Shown here one piece after another: positions 16,501 to 23,420 of a DNA stretch of 58,082 bases. The stretch's first letter is position 1, and each line of letters begins with the position of its first letter. Origin of the DNA: Clostridium sp. CAG:508 (lineage in GTDB: Bacteria; Bacillota; Clostridia; TANB77; CAG-508); NCBI GenBank assembly GCA_000435755.1, contig FR889081.1:24466-82547 (forward strand), written 5' to 3'. Below the pieces are notes generated by a model. The model did not search any database and was not told the origin of the DNA. It was given only the letters and a program-made list of their open reading frames with translations. Position numbers and translations under genes: made by a program.

Positions 16501-18626
16501 GTAGAAAATATTTGTAAATCGTAAATTCCCTTTCCTGTAAAAATTCCTTCCTCAAAATTGTCCTGATATATGTCTGAAATGGCATTTGTATATGCGTCTT
16601 TTCCACTTGAACCTGCATATAATTTTGTAAAATAGCTTTTTTGCACATCTAAAAGTGAAATTCCAACTCGTGGTTGTATCAATGCATGTCCATCTATTAC
16701 TAAGTCTTGTTTATGATTTAATACTGGTTTATTTAATATATGTGCCATTGCACCTATTAGCTCTAATCCAGTATTTAGACAAAGTTCAGTGTCTGCATCT
16801 AAGGTTATTACATATTTAATCTTAGGAATTTTTTCGCATTTTTCAATTGTATTTGCTAAAAATTCATTTTTACTTTTTCCTAAAACATATTCATTAAATT
16901 GATTTAATAATCCTCTTTTTCTTTCCCAGCCCAAATAACATTCTTCTGCTGTATTCCAAGTTCTTTTTCTATATAAAAAATGAAACTTTGGAAAGTTATT
17001 ATCTGGATATTTTTTATTTAATCTCTCCGCTTCTTCAATTCCTGTACTTACAACCTCTTCGTCAAAAGGTTCTTTCTCATTTTTTCCTGCTGTGCAATCA
17101 CCTAAAAGTGCAAAATATATGTTATCACTCTTGTTTGCCATATAATATTTTTCTAAATTCTTCGTTATTTTCTGCACTTTTTGCTTAGAATTCACAATTG
17201 TAGGTATAACCACAAAAGTTGCTGATTCTTCCGGCACACCTGCTTCAAAATCCAATTTAGGTATTGGCTTTGGTTTTATAAATTTTCCTAAAATATATTG
17301 TGCAATTTGCACTAAAATGGTTTGCACTGGGATAATTAGCAATACTCCTAATAGCACAGCAAACCATACTGAAAATTGTGCTTTTGCATAAAAACAACTT
17401 GCAAATAATATACAAATTATAGCTGTGCAAATACTTAGTGCAGTAAGCCATATTGCAATTTTTTTATCATTTGATAGCTTATTTGTTTTTTTGCCTGTCA
17501 ACTCTTGCAGTAATTGCCCTTTGCCATCTGATATTAAATAATATCCTACATGTTTTTGTTTATCACCTTTTGCTTTATCAGCTAAATGCCATACCTTTTT
17601 TGCTATATATATTTCAGAAATCTTAGTTTTTTTGGCTATTTCTTTTATTGCATTTCTGTATACTATTCTTGTTTGATAATCCATTTTTTCATAGACATTC
17701 GCTGGATCTTGTTTTAGTATATCTTCAACACCATTTATGTCTTCAAAAATTTCTAGCATACTAATTCTATTTAAATTTTTAATGCTTGTAATACAATTGC
17801 CCATTGATACTTTGTTTATAGCAATTTCAAAATGTTCTTTTTTTATGGCTTCATCTAAATCCATACCTGCTCTATTTACTTGTTCTTCTAAAATAGATAT
17901 ATATGGATATGCCTTTTTGCCGTACTTTTTTAATTTATATGATAAGTATTCAATAAATGGATACTTCATTTCTGTATGTTTTGTTAGTTTGTCTTTGTAT
18001 TCTGATAGCTTGGTAAACTGCAATTCATCTTTATTTTTTTGTTCAACTAGTCTTTCAATTATATTTTCAACTTTGTATTTTTGGAGCTGAGAAACATATA
18101 TCTTTTCACAAATTTGCCTAATGTTTTCTATTAAGGCAATTTTCATAAAAATGCCTATGCTCCATATTTCTTCCATACTTAAGGTCTTCTTTTTTTGATA
18201 TGCTTGTATATAATCACTTAAATTTTTGCCATCTATTTTATTATCTGTGTAATTTACAATCTCACTTGCTAAAACATACACTCTAGCAAAGCCAGCATAA
18301 TTTCCATTTGCTAGCCCTAAAAACTTTGTATATTTATGTTTTGGAAGCTCTAACTTTATGTTTTTTACTGCCTCATCTATTACATAGTAATTGTCTAAAA
18401 TCCACTCTCCTGCTGAATGTATTGGTATTTTTAATTTTGCATGTTCATTTAATAAATTATATGTTTGAGTAATTAACTCAAAATTTTCTTTTAATCTTGG
18501 AATTGGGTATGTTTCTTTATCCGAAAAGTTCTGTAAATTATGGCTTGAAGCCACTTTTTCTAAATAATCTTCTAATTGATTTTTACCTAAAATTGCACCT
18601 TTTATCATTAAGGTTTTATATTGCAT
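10521..18626 (-). CDS. Cyclic beta-1,2-glucan synthase-like giant protein (GT84 + glycoamylase-like + GH94)
   Basis: 2701 residues, about the length of NdvB/Cgs. In order: N-terminal soluble region (1-390), membrane helices (about 391-450), GT84 glycosyltransferase (about 470-830) with LDADTE near 612 and DLLEGSYLRCGLATD near 730, more membrane helices (about 800-850 and 950-1000), glycoamylase-like domain (about 1030-1430), then sandwich and (alpha/alpha)6 GH94 modules to the end, with SGDWNDG near 2384 and GGQYTHGAIW near 2490. The family polymerises glucose from UDP-glucose into beta-1,2-glucan at the membrane, and the GH94 part trims chain length by phosphorolysis. It may make a cyclic or linear surface glucan here. 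Stand-alone gene with an unusual structured leader. Confidence 0.9.
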   Translation of the reverse strand: MQYKTLMIKGAILGKNQLEDYLEKVASSHNLQNFSDKETYPIPRLKENFELITQTYNLLNEHAKLKIPIHSAGEWILDNYYVIDEAVKNIKLELPKHKYTKFLGLANGNYAGFARVYVLASEIVNYTDNKIDGKNLSDYIQAYQKKKTLSMEEIWSIGIFMKIALIENIRQICEKIYVSQLQKYKVENIIERLVEQKNKDELQFTKLSEYKDKLTKHTEMKYPFIEYLSYKLKKYGKKAYPYISILEEQVNRAGMDLDEAIKKEHFEIAINKVSMGNCITSIKNLNRISMLEIFEDINGVEDILKQDPANVYEKMDYQTRIVYRNAIKEIAKKTKISEIYIAKKVWHLADKAKGDKQKHVGYYLISDGKGQLLQELTGKKTNKLSNDKKIAIWLTALSICTAIICILFASCFYAKAQFSVWFAVLLGVLLIIPVQTILVQIAQYILGKFIKPKPIPKLDFEAGVPEESATFVVIPTIVNSKQKVQKITKNLEKYYMANKSDNIYFALLGDCTAGKNEKEPFDEEVVSTGIEEAERLNKKYPDNNFPKFHFLYRKRTWNTAEECYLGWERKRGLLNQFNEYVLGKSKNEFLANTIEKCEKIPKIKYVITLDADTELCLNTGLELIGAMAHILNKPVLNHKQDLVIDGHALIQPRVGISLLDVQKSYFTKLYAGSSGKDAYTNAISDIYQDNFEEGIFTGKGIYDLQIFSTVLTNEIPQNTVLSHDLLEGSYLRCGLATDIMLLDGYPTGYNSFKARLHRWIRGDWQLVQWLGSSIINKRGEKKENPLSILSRYKILDNLVRSLLEPTVVISMVYVSIFKLLFNIKIWPIITLLVIATIIPTILELLNRILFKKDQEKPQKTFTKTISGPNAAIQRGLLALGNLPDKAYFSLNACIKTLRRVFVTQKHLLEWMTAEEAEKNAKKDLFSYYKNMILNVILGVLTLAMLFILPLKFSNIFILLFGLLWTITPAVMWQISKEYKVTPQLEKLNDADKEYLLNLGKKTWQYFKEFINEKSNFLPPDNYQEDRKPKLVNRTSPTNIGLGLLAVVASYDLGYENLEDTLKLLEKMLNTISNLPKWNGHLYNWYNLDNLQPLIPRYISSVDSGNLVGYLFTLKQFLLEHIQENNVEALLLTVDTLIKNTDFSKLYDENTRLFSIGFNIEENSLTDSYYDLLASEARQTSLIAIAKKDVPARHWNNLSRTLTILNKYKGLISWSGTAFEYFMPNINIPKYPGSILDESCKFMLMSQKEYAKKLNIPWGISESAFYLKDLQNNYQYKAFGIPWIGLKRGLSDEMVTSSYGSILALTEAPKEVVENLKILEKNGMYKQYGFYESIDYTPTRLKKGEKYAVVKTYMAHHQGLILLAINNLFKNNIMQKRFMENPELKAIDILLQEKMPENIIITKEEKEKVEKIKYVYDNNYSVREITKPNLKIPQINVISSNEYTVVMNAKGEGYSKYKNILINRYKKTNDIEQGIFFYIKDVKTNRIWTANKMSYMNNADKYVMYFSDDQNKIVRQDGGIETILKTSVMVDSPVELRSLEITNHGLESKTLEITSFLEPVLSEPAQDYSHPSFNNLFLNYEYLDDLEAILVTRRKRTDNENQVFLGIKFYTENETVGKLEYEIDKEKFYGRNELGLPIAIKNSIPFSNNMQLTTEPIASMKRTITIKPEEKVTLNLILAVAETKQKVEETLKEFTSQATIKHNFELARASKEAENKYLGVNARQTELYQKMLGYLLYNNPLKTLTCSSMEAPVSRLWQYGISGDLPILLLKIKEKDEIETLEETLKAYNYFRVKNILVDLIIINQEKYSYDGNLRDEIYNSISNENLSYLQNIKSGIFVLENLSQDEINFFEYRANLTLNASYGNIYRYLKELEDEYLDSIKDIPFEETPRMVETIPAKREKLTELKYLNDYGGFSQDGKEYIIRVNKDEKLPTVWSHILTNKQFGTLVTEGMGGYTWYKNSRLNRLTAWRNLPVQDVPSEIIYLQNEESKKVWSMGLNPCPDDNDYYITYGLGYAKYRHQSDEISQNLEMYIPMEDNIKVQTLKLENNGLKKKKLKLVYYIKPVLEEDELKSNGYCTLEFIPNSNVICMKNTAQEETFSQYLFVSSGEKITSYTGSKQNFVGNGGLANPDGIRQIKLDNSNSLWQNGIIAIQCEVELEALESKEIVFTLGVGKTVLECQDIAYKYCNLSKVKEEYEKTKNYWRGITDNLQVSTPLESTNILLNSWLIYQTITSRLLGRTGYYQSGGAYGFRDQLQDTIALKYVDPEFTKQQIIKHSAHQFIEGDVEHWWHEETIRGIRTRFTDDRLWLVYLVEDYISFTGDKQILDIQTPYLTGAILETGVDEKYDRYEQTELTESIYEHCKKAIEISLDFGENGLPKIGSGDWNDGFSTVGNKGKGESIWLGFFMYDVLKKFIPICIEKDEPDLAKKYEEITEKLKRALNASGWDGRWFRRAFMDDGNVLGSMQNQECRIDSIAQSWSVISGAGDNDKKYISMESLENHLIDKENGVIKLLDPPFDKGILKPGYISSYVPGTRENGGQYTHGAIWAIIAFSLLGFGDKAGEYYRMINPIEHSRTKEAANKYKVEPYVISADVYTQKNLAGRGGWTWYTGSSSWMYEAGIKYLLGLRIENGYLSIQPCIPSDWKEYSIKYKHGNSVYNIHVSNPNGKNNTVESFKLNGKEIPDKKIELNSADGVYNIEILM

Positions 18627-18629
18627 TTT

Positions 18630-18687
18630 AAAATTCCACTCCTTGCATTATATGTTTACACATATTTTTCTCAAAAAGTGGAATTTT
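18630..18687 (-). promoter_or_regulatory. Hairpin leader overlapping the ribosome binding site of the glucan synthase gene
   Basis: AAAATTCCACT and AGTGGAATTTT form a perfect 11-bp inverted repeat (18630-18640 with 18677-18687). On the minus-strand mRNA the 3' arm includes part of the AAGGAGTGG site just before the ATG at 18626. Inside the loop ATATGT-GTAA-ACATAT (18650-18665) makes a second hairpin with a GNRA-type loop. Confidence 0.5.
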
Positions 18688-18743
18688 TATTCAAAAATCA
18701 TAATTTTAGAATTATCTCATATATATGATTATGGGGTGGATTT

Positions 18744-19457
18744 ATGGTTGTTTTGAGTAAAAAGAGATTGGGTATTATTTCTAGTATTTTGTTAGTTTGT
18801 GTGTTTGTTTTTGTTTTTCAAATTGCAAATACTGATAAAACTGTTCCTACTGTTTCTTTGCCGGTTTCTAATAAGGTTATTGTTCTAGATGCTGGTCATG
18901 GAAAACCTGATGAGGGTGCTCAATCGAGTAATGGCACCACTGAAGCTGAAACAAATTTGAAAATAACTTTGAAGGTCCAAAGTTTGCTAGAACAGTCTGG
19001 TGCTACTGTAATTTTAACTCGTAGTGATGAAAATGCTATTTATGACTTAGATAAAAACACTTTGAGAAAAAAGAAAATTTCTGATATTCATAATAGAGTA
19101 AAAATTGGTAATGAGAGTTCTGCTGATATTTTTGTTTCTATTCATTTGAATAAAATTCCTCAGCAACAGTATTATGGTTGGCAATGTTTTTATAAACAGA
19201 ATGATGAGAAGAGTACTGTTTTAGCAAAGAGCTTACAACAAAATTTAAATGATTCAATTCAGAAAGAAAATAAAAGGGTAGCTATGAAGCTTGATAATGT
19301 TTATATTATAAAGCATGTGGAAATTCCTATATCTATTGTGGAATGTGGATTTTTATCTAACCCTGAAGAAGAACAGCAGCTTTTAACTGATGAATATCAA
19401 GATAGATTAGCTTGGGGAATTTATAATGGTATAATGGATTATTTTTATAATACATAA
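18744..19457 (+). CDS. cwlD: N-acetylmuramoyl-L-alanine amidase, CwlD-like
   Basis: 237 residues, the size of Bacillus CwlD. One N-terminal membrane helix (about 9-28), then an Amidase_3 domain: zinc ligands His52 in LDAGHG, Glu67 in TTEAETN and the His of FVSIHLN, with catalytic Glu in VECGFLSNPEE. CwlD removes stem peptides from spore cortex peptidoglycan, the first step in muramic-delta-lactam formation needed for germination. Supports a spore-forming organism together with the Spo0E-like gene. CATATATAT at 18718-18726 is a possible sigma-E-type -10, in keeping with sporulation control, but weak. Confidence 0.88.
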   Translation: MVVLSKKRLGIISSILLVCVFVFVFQIANTDKTVPTVSLPVSNKVIVLDAGHGKPDEGAQSSNGTTEAETNLKITLKVQSLLEQSGATVILTRSDENAIYDLDKNTLRKKKISDIHNRVKIGNESSADIFVSIHLNKIPQQQYYGWQCFYKQNDEKSTVLAKSLQQNLNDSIQKENKRVAMKLDNVYIIKHVEIPISIVECGFLSNPEEEQQLLTDEYQDRLAWGIYNGIMDYFYNT

Positions 19458-19497
19458 AAGGTTCTCTATTTTTTAAGAGAACCTTTTAATTTTTTAG
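19456..19497. terminator. Bidirectional terminator between cwlD and the LPXTG gene
   Basis: Perfect 12-bp stem AAAAGGTTCTCT / AGAGAACCTTTT (19456-19467, 19476-19487) followed by T-rich sequence; lies across the stop codons of two convergent genes. Confidence 0.9.
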
Positions 19498-21326
19498 TAT
19501 TTTATATTGTACTTTTTATATTTTATTGCAAATATTACTCCTGCTACTATTACTAATGTTATTGCAACATATATTACTATACTAGCTCCTGTTTGTGGAA
19601 GTTTTCCTGTTGCTGTTGTGTTGTCAATTGTAGTATCATCATTTCCTAAGTTCCATTTGAAATTATCATTTAAGTAATCAAATAAGTTCTTGCTCGTTTT
19701 TCCATCTTTTTCATATGTCAATGCTTGATATAATGACACATCTTCTACTGGAAAATATTTTCCATTCTCATCATCTAGTACCATATATACATAATAATAT
19801 TCATCATTTACTAGATTTAATTTATTTGTTATAGATTCAGACCTTCCTAGAGGAACTGTACCTGTATATATAGAATCTGCATTTTTAGCATAATCTAATA
19901 ATTTTTGTAAACAATCTGTTTCACCATTTTTTATAGCTCTTAATATACTTTTATCTGTTACTTTTCCTATTTTTACATTTATTTTTCTTGCATTTTCATA
20001 ACTATATGCCTCAAATAAATGTGTTGAAGTCTCCTCATTAAGGAAGTAACATTTCATTCTTGTTCCTATTTTTTTAAGTGCTGGTCTTTCTATTTTTTGC
20101 GCTTCAATAATGCATTTATTTTGACGTACATTATTTACTATTTGTGTTTCATATATCCATACATAAATATCTCCAGATTTTTCAAGATATTTACTAATTG
20201 AAAATCCTGGTTTATTTGTTACTGGAAGATTCTCATTTTCTATCCATCCAGTATCAGGAACTGTTGGTGCTATTTTTCCATTAGATATAAATCCATAATA
20301 CTTTCCATCTTCTTTTAATCCAGTTACCTTTAGATAAAAATCTTCTGTAACTGTGAATTTTATGTTTGATGGATCTGTCCAAACAATGCCATCATTTTTA
20401 GATACAGTAACTATACAAGTGGCAGTGTAGTTTCCATCTTTGGTCTTTACTGTTATTTTAGCTGTTCCTTCTTTAATAGCTGTTACTTTTCCAGCTGTAT
20501 CAACTGTAGCTATTTGAGTGTTGTCGCTTTCCCAAGTAACATTTTTATTTGTTGCATTTGTTGGGTTTATTGTAGCTGTTAATGTAGCTGTTTCTCCAAC
20601 CTTAATGTCTAAAGTCGATTTATTTAAACTTACAGATGTAACACTAACTTCAGTTGGTTTAGTACCATTCATAGAATATATTTCTTGGTCATAATATGTA
20701 TTTGTTCCTGTTACTAATTTAGCCCATATAGAAAATGATTTTTTTCCTGAAAATTGTGTTAAATTAACTTTGAAACTTCCATCAGTTGTTTTAGTCCAAT
20801 TAGAATCATTGTACATTGGAAGTTTATCCTTTACTTGATTATTTATTTGTGATACCTTGGCATTATATTCATCTACTTTGGTATTATATTCTTTTACTTT
20901 ATTTGTATAGTTGGTATTTGCTGTTTCATATTCTGTTTTAGCTACATTTATTTGTTCCTCTGTTAAATTGTTACTTATTGCATTTTGATATGTAGTATAT
21001 TTTTCGTCTTTAATAGTTTTTAAATTATTGTATTCTTCTTTTAAAGAATTCATTTGTCTTTCTATTGTTGACAATTCAGCTTTTCCATTTTCCTTTATCG
21101 TATTAATTTCATCATAAGTTGCATTTGATATTTCTACATTTTGATAATACAATGTATAGTTTGTTACAGAACTTTTTACAGTTATCTTTCCTTTTCCCTC
21201 ACTAACTATAAATGGAAATGATATTAGACTTTCTGGGTCTAAGTCCACTGAATGTGCACTTACTGTGCCTACTATTGCTATTAACATCAATGTTAGCAAT
21301 AACAAGATTTTCTTACATTTACTCAT
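19494..21326 (-). CDS. LPXTG-anchored surface protein with coiled coil and Big_2 Ig-like domain
   Basis: 610 residues. Signal peptide 1-24 (cut after VSA), an N-terminal beta region, a coiled coil of about 80 residues (about 80-165), then a Big_2 bacterial Ig-like domain (about 228-310: SVSLNKSTLDI, ATINPTNATNKNVTWES, GKVTAIKEGTAKITV). The C-terminus is a class A-like sorting signal: LPQTG, a 20-residue hydrophobic stretch and a basic tail. It should be covalently linked to peptidoglycan by a sortase; none is in the window. Ligand unknown. A perfect TTGTCGAA Spo0A-type box lies 50 bp upstream of the start. Confidence 0.87.
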   Translation of the reverse strand: MSKCKKILLLLTLMLIAIVGTVSAHSVDLDPESLISFPFIVSEGKGKITVKSSVTNYTLYYQNVEISNATYDEINTIKENGKAELSTIERQMNSLKEEYNNLKTIKDEKYTTYQNAISNNLTEEQINVAKTEYETANTNYTNKVKEYNTKVDEYNAKVSQINNQVKDKLPMYNDSNWTKTTDGSFKVNLTQFSGKKSFSIWAKLVTGTNTYYDQEIYSMNGTKPTEVSVTSVSLNKSTLDIKVGETATLTATINPTNATNKNVTWESDNTQIATVDTAGKVTAIKEGTAKITVKTKDGNYTATCIVTVSKNDGIVWTDPSNIKFTVTEDFYLKVTGLKEDGKYYGFISNGKIAPTVPDTGWIENENLPVTNKPGFSISKYLEKSGDIYVWIYETQIVNNVRQNKCIIEAQKIERPALKKIGTRMKCYFLNEETSTHLFEAYSYENARKINVKIGKVTDKSILRAIKNGETDCLQKLLDYAKNADSIYTGTVPLGRSESITNKLNLVNDEYYYVYMVLDDENGKYFPVEDVSLYQALTYEKDGKTSKNLFDYLNDNFKWNLGNDDTTIDNTTATGKLPQTGASIVIYVAITLVIVAGVIFAIKYKKYNIKY

Positions 21327-21376
21327 TTGTTTCTTCCCCCATTTTTTCCTTTATTGTTATCTTTATATTAACACTC

Positions 21377-21384
21377 TTGTCGAA
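21377..21384. promoter_or_regulatory. Single Spo0A-box-like site upstream of the LPXTG gene
   Basis: TTGTCGAA matches the known Spo0A box (TGNCGAA) and lies 50 bp upstream of the LPXTG gene start. A single short match in AT-rich DNA, so weak. Confidence 0.3.
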
Positions 21385-21410
21385 TATTGTAAATAGCTTT
21401 TATATTTTTT

Positions 21411-22346
21411 CTAGTTGGAACCATGCTTTCTTCTGTCTATTACATATGTACTACCAGGTGTGGTCTTTGCTAAGTGTTTTACTTGTGCAGCAGTTTCACC
21501 TATTTCTAATACATTTTTAAATCTACCTTCATCTACTACAACTACTGCAATTGATATACTTGTAAGTGGGAATTGTTCTATTATACATTTTCTATTTGGT
21601 ACTTCTAAGTATCCTTTTTCAATATCTTTTTTATTAAAATATTTAAGTTCTCCTTGGTCAAATTCCAATACAATATTCTGACATATTTGCTCACAATTTA
21701 TATTAGAAGTAATGGCAACAAAGTCATCTCCTCCAATATGTCCTACAAAATTTCCTTCATCTTCTGTATCATGTAAATGATTTGATATACATCTTGCTGT
21801 AAACTTAATCATTTCATCTCCATTTAAAAATCCGTAAACATCATTATATGCTTTGAAATTATCTAAGTCTATATATAGAATTGAAAATTGTTCATTATTA
21901 AGTAAGCGTTTTTTTATTTCTGCTTGAATTTGAACATTACCTGGTAATCCTGTCAGTGGACTTACTCTACGGTTTGTATCAAGCAAGCGTATTACATTTT
22001 TAACTGTATAATATAGATATTCCTCATCAATTGGTGCTTTTATATAATGTTCAACACATGCTTGTAAAATTTGTACCCTGTGTTGTTTTTCTGTTATTGA
22101 TGAAATTACAATTATTGGAGTTATGCTATTGTCTTCATTTGCTCTAATTTTGTCACATAACTTTATGATATTTTCTTGTATTCCATCTTCATTTATTATT
22201 ATCAAAGCAGGAATATTTTTAAGTACTGTTTCTATGTCTGTTGTTTTAGCTTTTTTAAATTTATAATCTTTTTCTTTTTTAAACAACTCTGTCAATTTGT
22301 TTTTTAATTCATTTCCATCATCAATTAAATAAATCTCTTGTGCCAT
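21411..22346 (-). CDS. Degenerate receiver + GGDEF domain protein
   Basis: 311 residues from ATG 22346 (AAAGGAGACC upstream; the frame extends 21 codons further without a good site). N-terminal receiver-like domain (about 1-125): EIYLIDDG retains acidic residues, but at the usual phospho-Asp position it reads IIINEDG, so normal phosphorylation is doubtful. C-terminal GGDEF domain (about 135-300): LTGLPGN, LYIDLDNFKAYND, and the active-site loop GGDDF instead of GG(D/E)EF. No RxxD inhibitory site before it. It may make cyclic di-GMP weakly or bind nucleotides as an effector. 16 bp after the Ig-like membrane protein gene, so probably co-transcribed. Confidence 0.82.
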   Translation of the reverse strand: MAQEIYLIDDGNELKNKLTELFKKEKDYKFKKAKTTDIETVLKNIPALIIINEDGIQENIIKLCDKIRANEDNSITPIIVISSITEKQHRVQILQACVEHYIKAPIDEEYLYYTVKNVIRLLDTNRRVSPLTGLPGNVQIQAEIKKRLLNNEQFSILYIDLDNFKAYNDVYGFLNGDEMIKFTARCISNHLHDTEDEGNFVGHIGGDDFVAITSNINCEQICQNIVLEFDQGELKYFNKKDIEKGYLEVPNRKCIIEQFPLTSISIAVVVVDEGRFKNVLEIGETAAQVKHLAKTTPGSTYVIDRRKHGSN

Positions 22347-22362
22347 TATTGGTCTCCTTTTA

Positions 22363-23313
22363 TTATGGATTATATTGTAATTCTGCAGTTGCTTTTTCTG
22401 TATAGTCATTTACATTTGTAACTTCAACTGAAATAGTATTATTTCCTTCTCTTAAATATAAATATCCTACTTTAACTTTTTTTCTATTTACATTCGTTAT
22501 TTCATACTCTTCTCCATTAAGATTAGCTTTGATACTTTTTATTCCGTCTTTATCTTCTATTTCTATAGATATTTTTTGTTTATTGCGTCTAAGTGTCATT
22601 TTAGGCCTTGAAGTAGAAGTAGTAATTTCTCTTTCAATTTCTTCAATATTTCCATTTGTATCTACTGCTATTATTTTTATTTTCTTTAAACCTACTGTTA
22701 ATGGTACTTGTACAATCATTTCTGTTTGTCCCTGTTGATCTGCATTAACTGTAACTGGCTCCCCATCTTCCCATTGATATGTTATATATGCTATTCCTGT
22801 TTCATCTTTTGCCACAATCTTCATTTTATCGTTTCCATCTTTTGTTTCAATTTCAACAACTGGCTTTGTAATATCTACTCCTGTCAATAAATATTGTTTT
22901 TGAAATTTTACTCTTTTACCATTCATATCTTCTATTGTAAGATTTAAAACACTGTCATATCCTAAAAGAGTAATTTCTTCTCTCGCATTAGTACTTCCAA
23001 TTGGTATAGCACTTTCTTCTCCATTATTCCAAGAATATACTAACTTCGAAATTTCAATATTACTACTAATTTGTACAATAGCCTTATCATTTACTCTTCC
23101 TATTGTAACATATGGTATATTTTCTGGTTTTCTGTCATCTATATCTTTATATAAGGCATATGAGCCTTGTCCTGCAAGAGTAAGTCCAAATACCATAATT
23201 ATTACGGCAAAAAACATCACTATGCCTTTTATTTCTATTGGTCTGCCAGTTCTTATTTTTTTAGTTTTAACTTTTTCCTTCTTTTTATTTTCAACAGCAA
23301 GAATTTGATTCAT
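22363..23313 (-). CDS. Membrane-anchored protein with repeated Ig-like extracytoplasmic domains
   Basis: 316 residues. Basic cytoplasmic segment (1-28), one membrane helix (about 29-50), then about 265 extracytoplasmic residues with several beta-rich repeats of the type KPVVEIETKDGNDKMKIVAKD and RPKMTLRRNKQKISIEIED, resembling bacterial Ig-like folds. No catalytic motif. AAGGAAGG precedes the ATG. First gene of a two-gene unit with the GGDEF protein, so a role as sensor or surface scaffold tied to cyclic di-GMP is possible, but this is inference. Confidence 0.75.
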   Translation of the reverse strand: MNQILAVENKKKEKVKTKKIRTGRPIEIKGIVMFFAVIIMVFGLTLAGQGSYALYKDIDDRKPENIPYVTIGRVNDKAIVQISSNIEISKLVYSWNNGEESAIPIGSTNAREEITLLGYDSVLNLTIEDMNGKRVKFQKQYLLTGVDITKPVVEIETKDGNDKMKIVAKDETGIAYITYQWEDGEPVTVNADQQGQTEMIVQVPLTVGLKKIKIIAVDTNGNIEEIEREITTSTSRPKMTLRRNKQKISIEIEDKDGIKSIKANLNGEEYEITNVNRKKVKVGYLYLREGNNTISVEVTNVNDYTEKATAELQYNP

Positions 23314-23381
23314 ATGTCCAACCTTCCTTTGTTACATTTTCACATAAAATATTATATCACAAGCGCTTTTTAATGTAAACA

Positions 23382-23416
23382 AAAAATAATGCTAAAATTA
23401 CTTTAGCATTATTTTT
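23382..23416 (-). terminator. Terminator of the thioester adhesin gene
   Basis: Perfect 15-bp stem AAAAATAATGCTAAA / TTTAGCATTATTTTT with 5-nt loop, starting 5 bp beyond the stop codon at 23421 and followed by a T run on the minus strand. Confidence 0.85.
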
Positions 23417-23420
23417 ATTG

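Noticed and set aside
18627..18743. Riboswitch between the glucan synthase gene and cwlD
   Set aside because: Only simple hairpins; no known aptamer core recognised.
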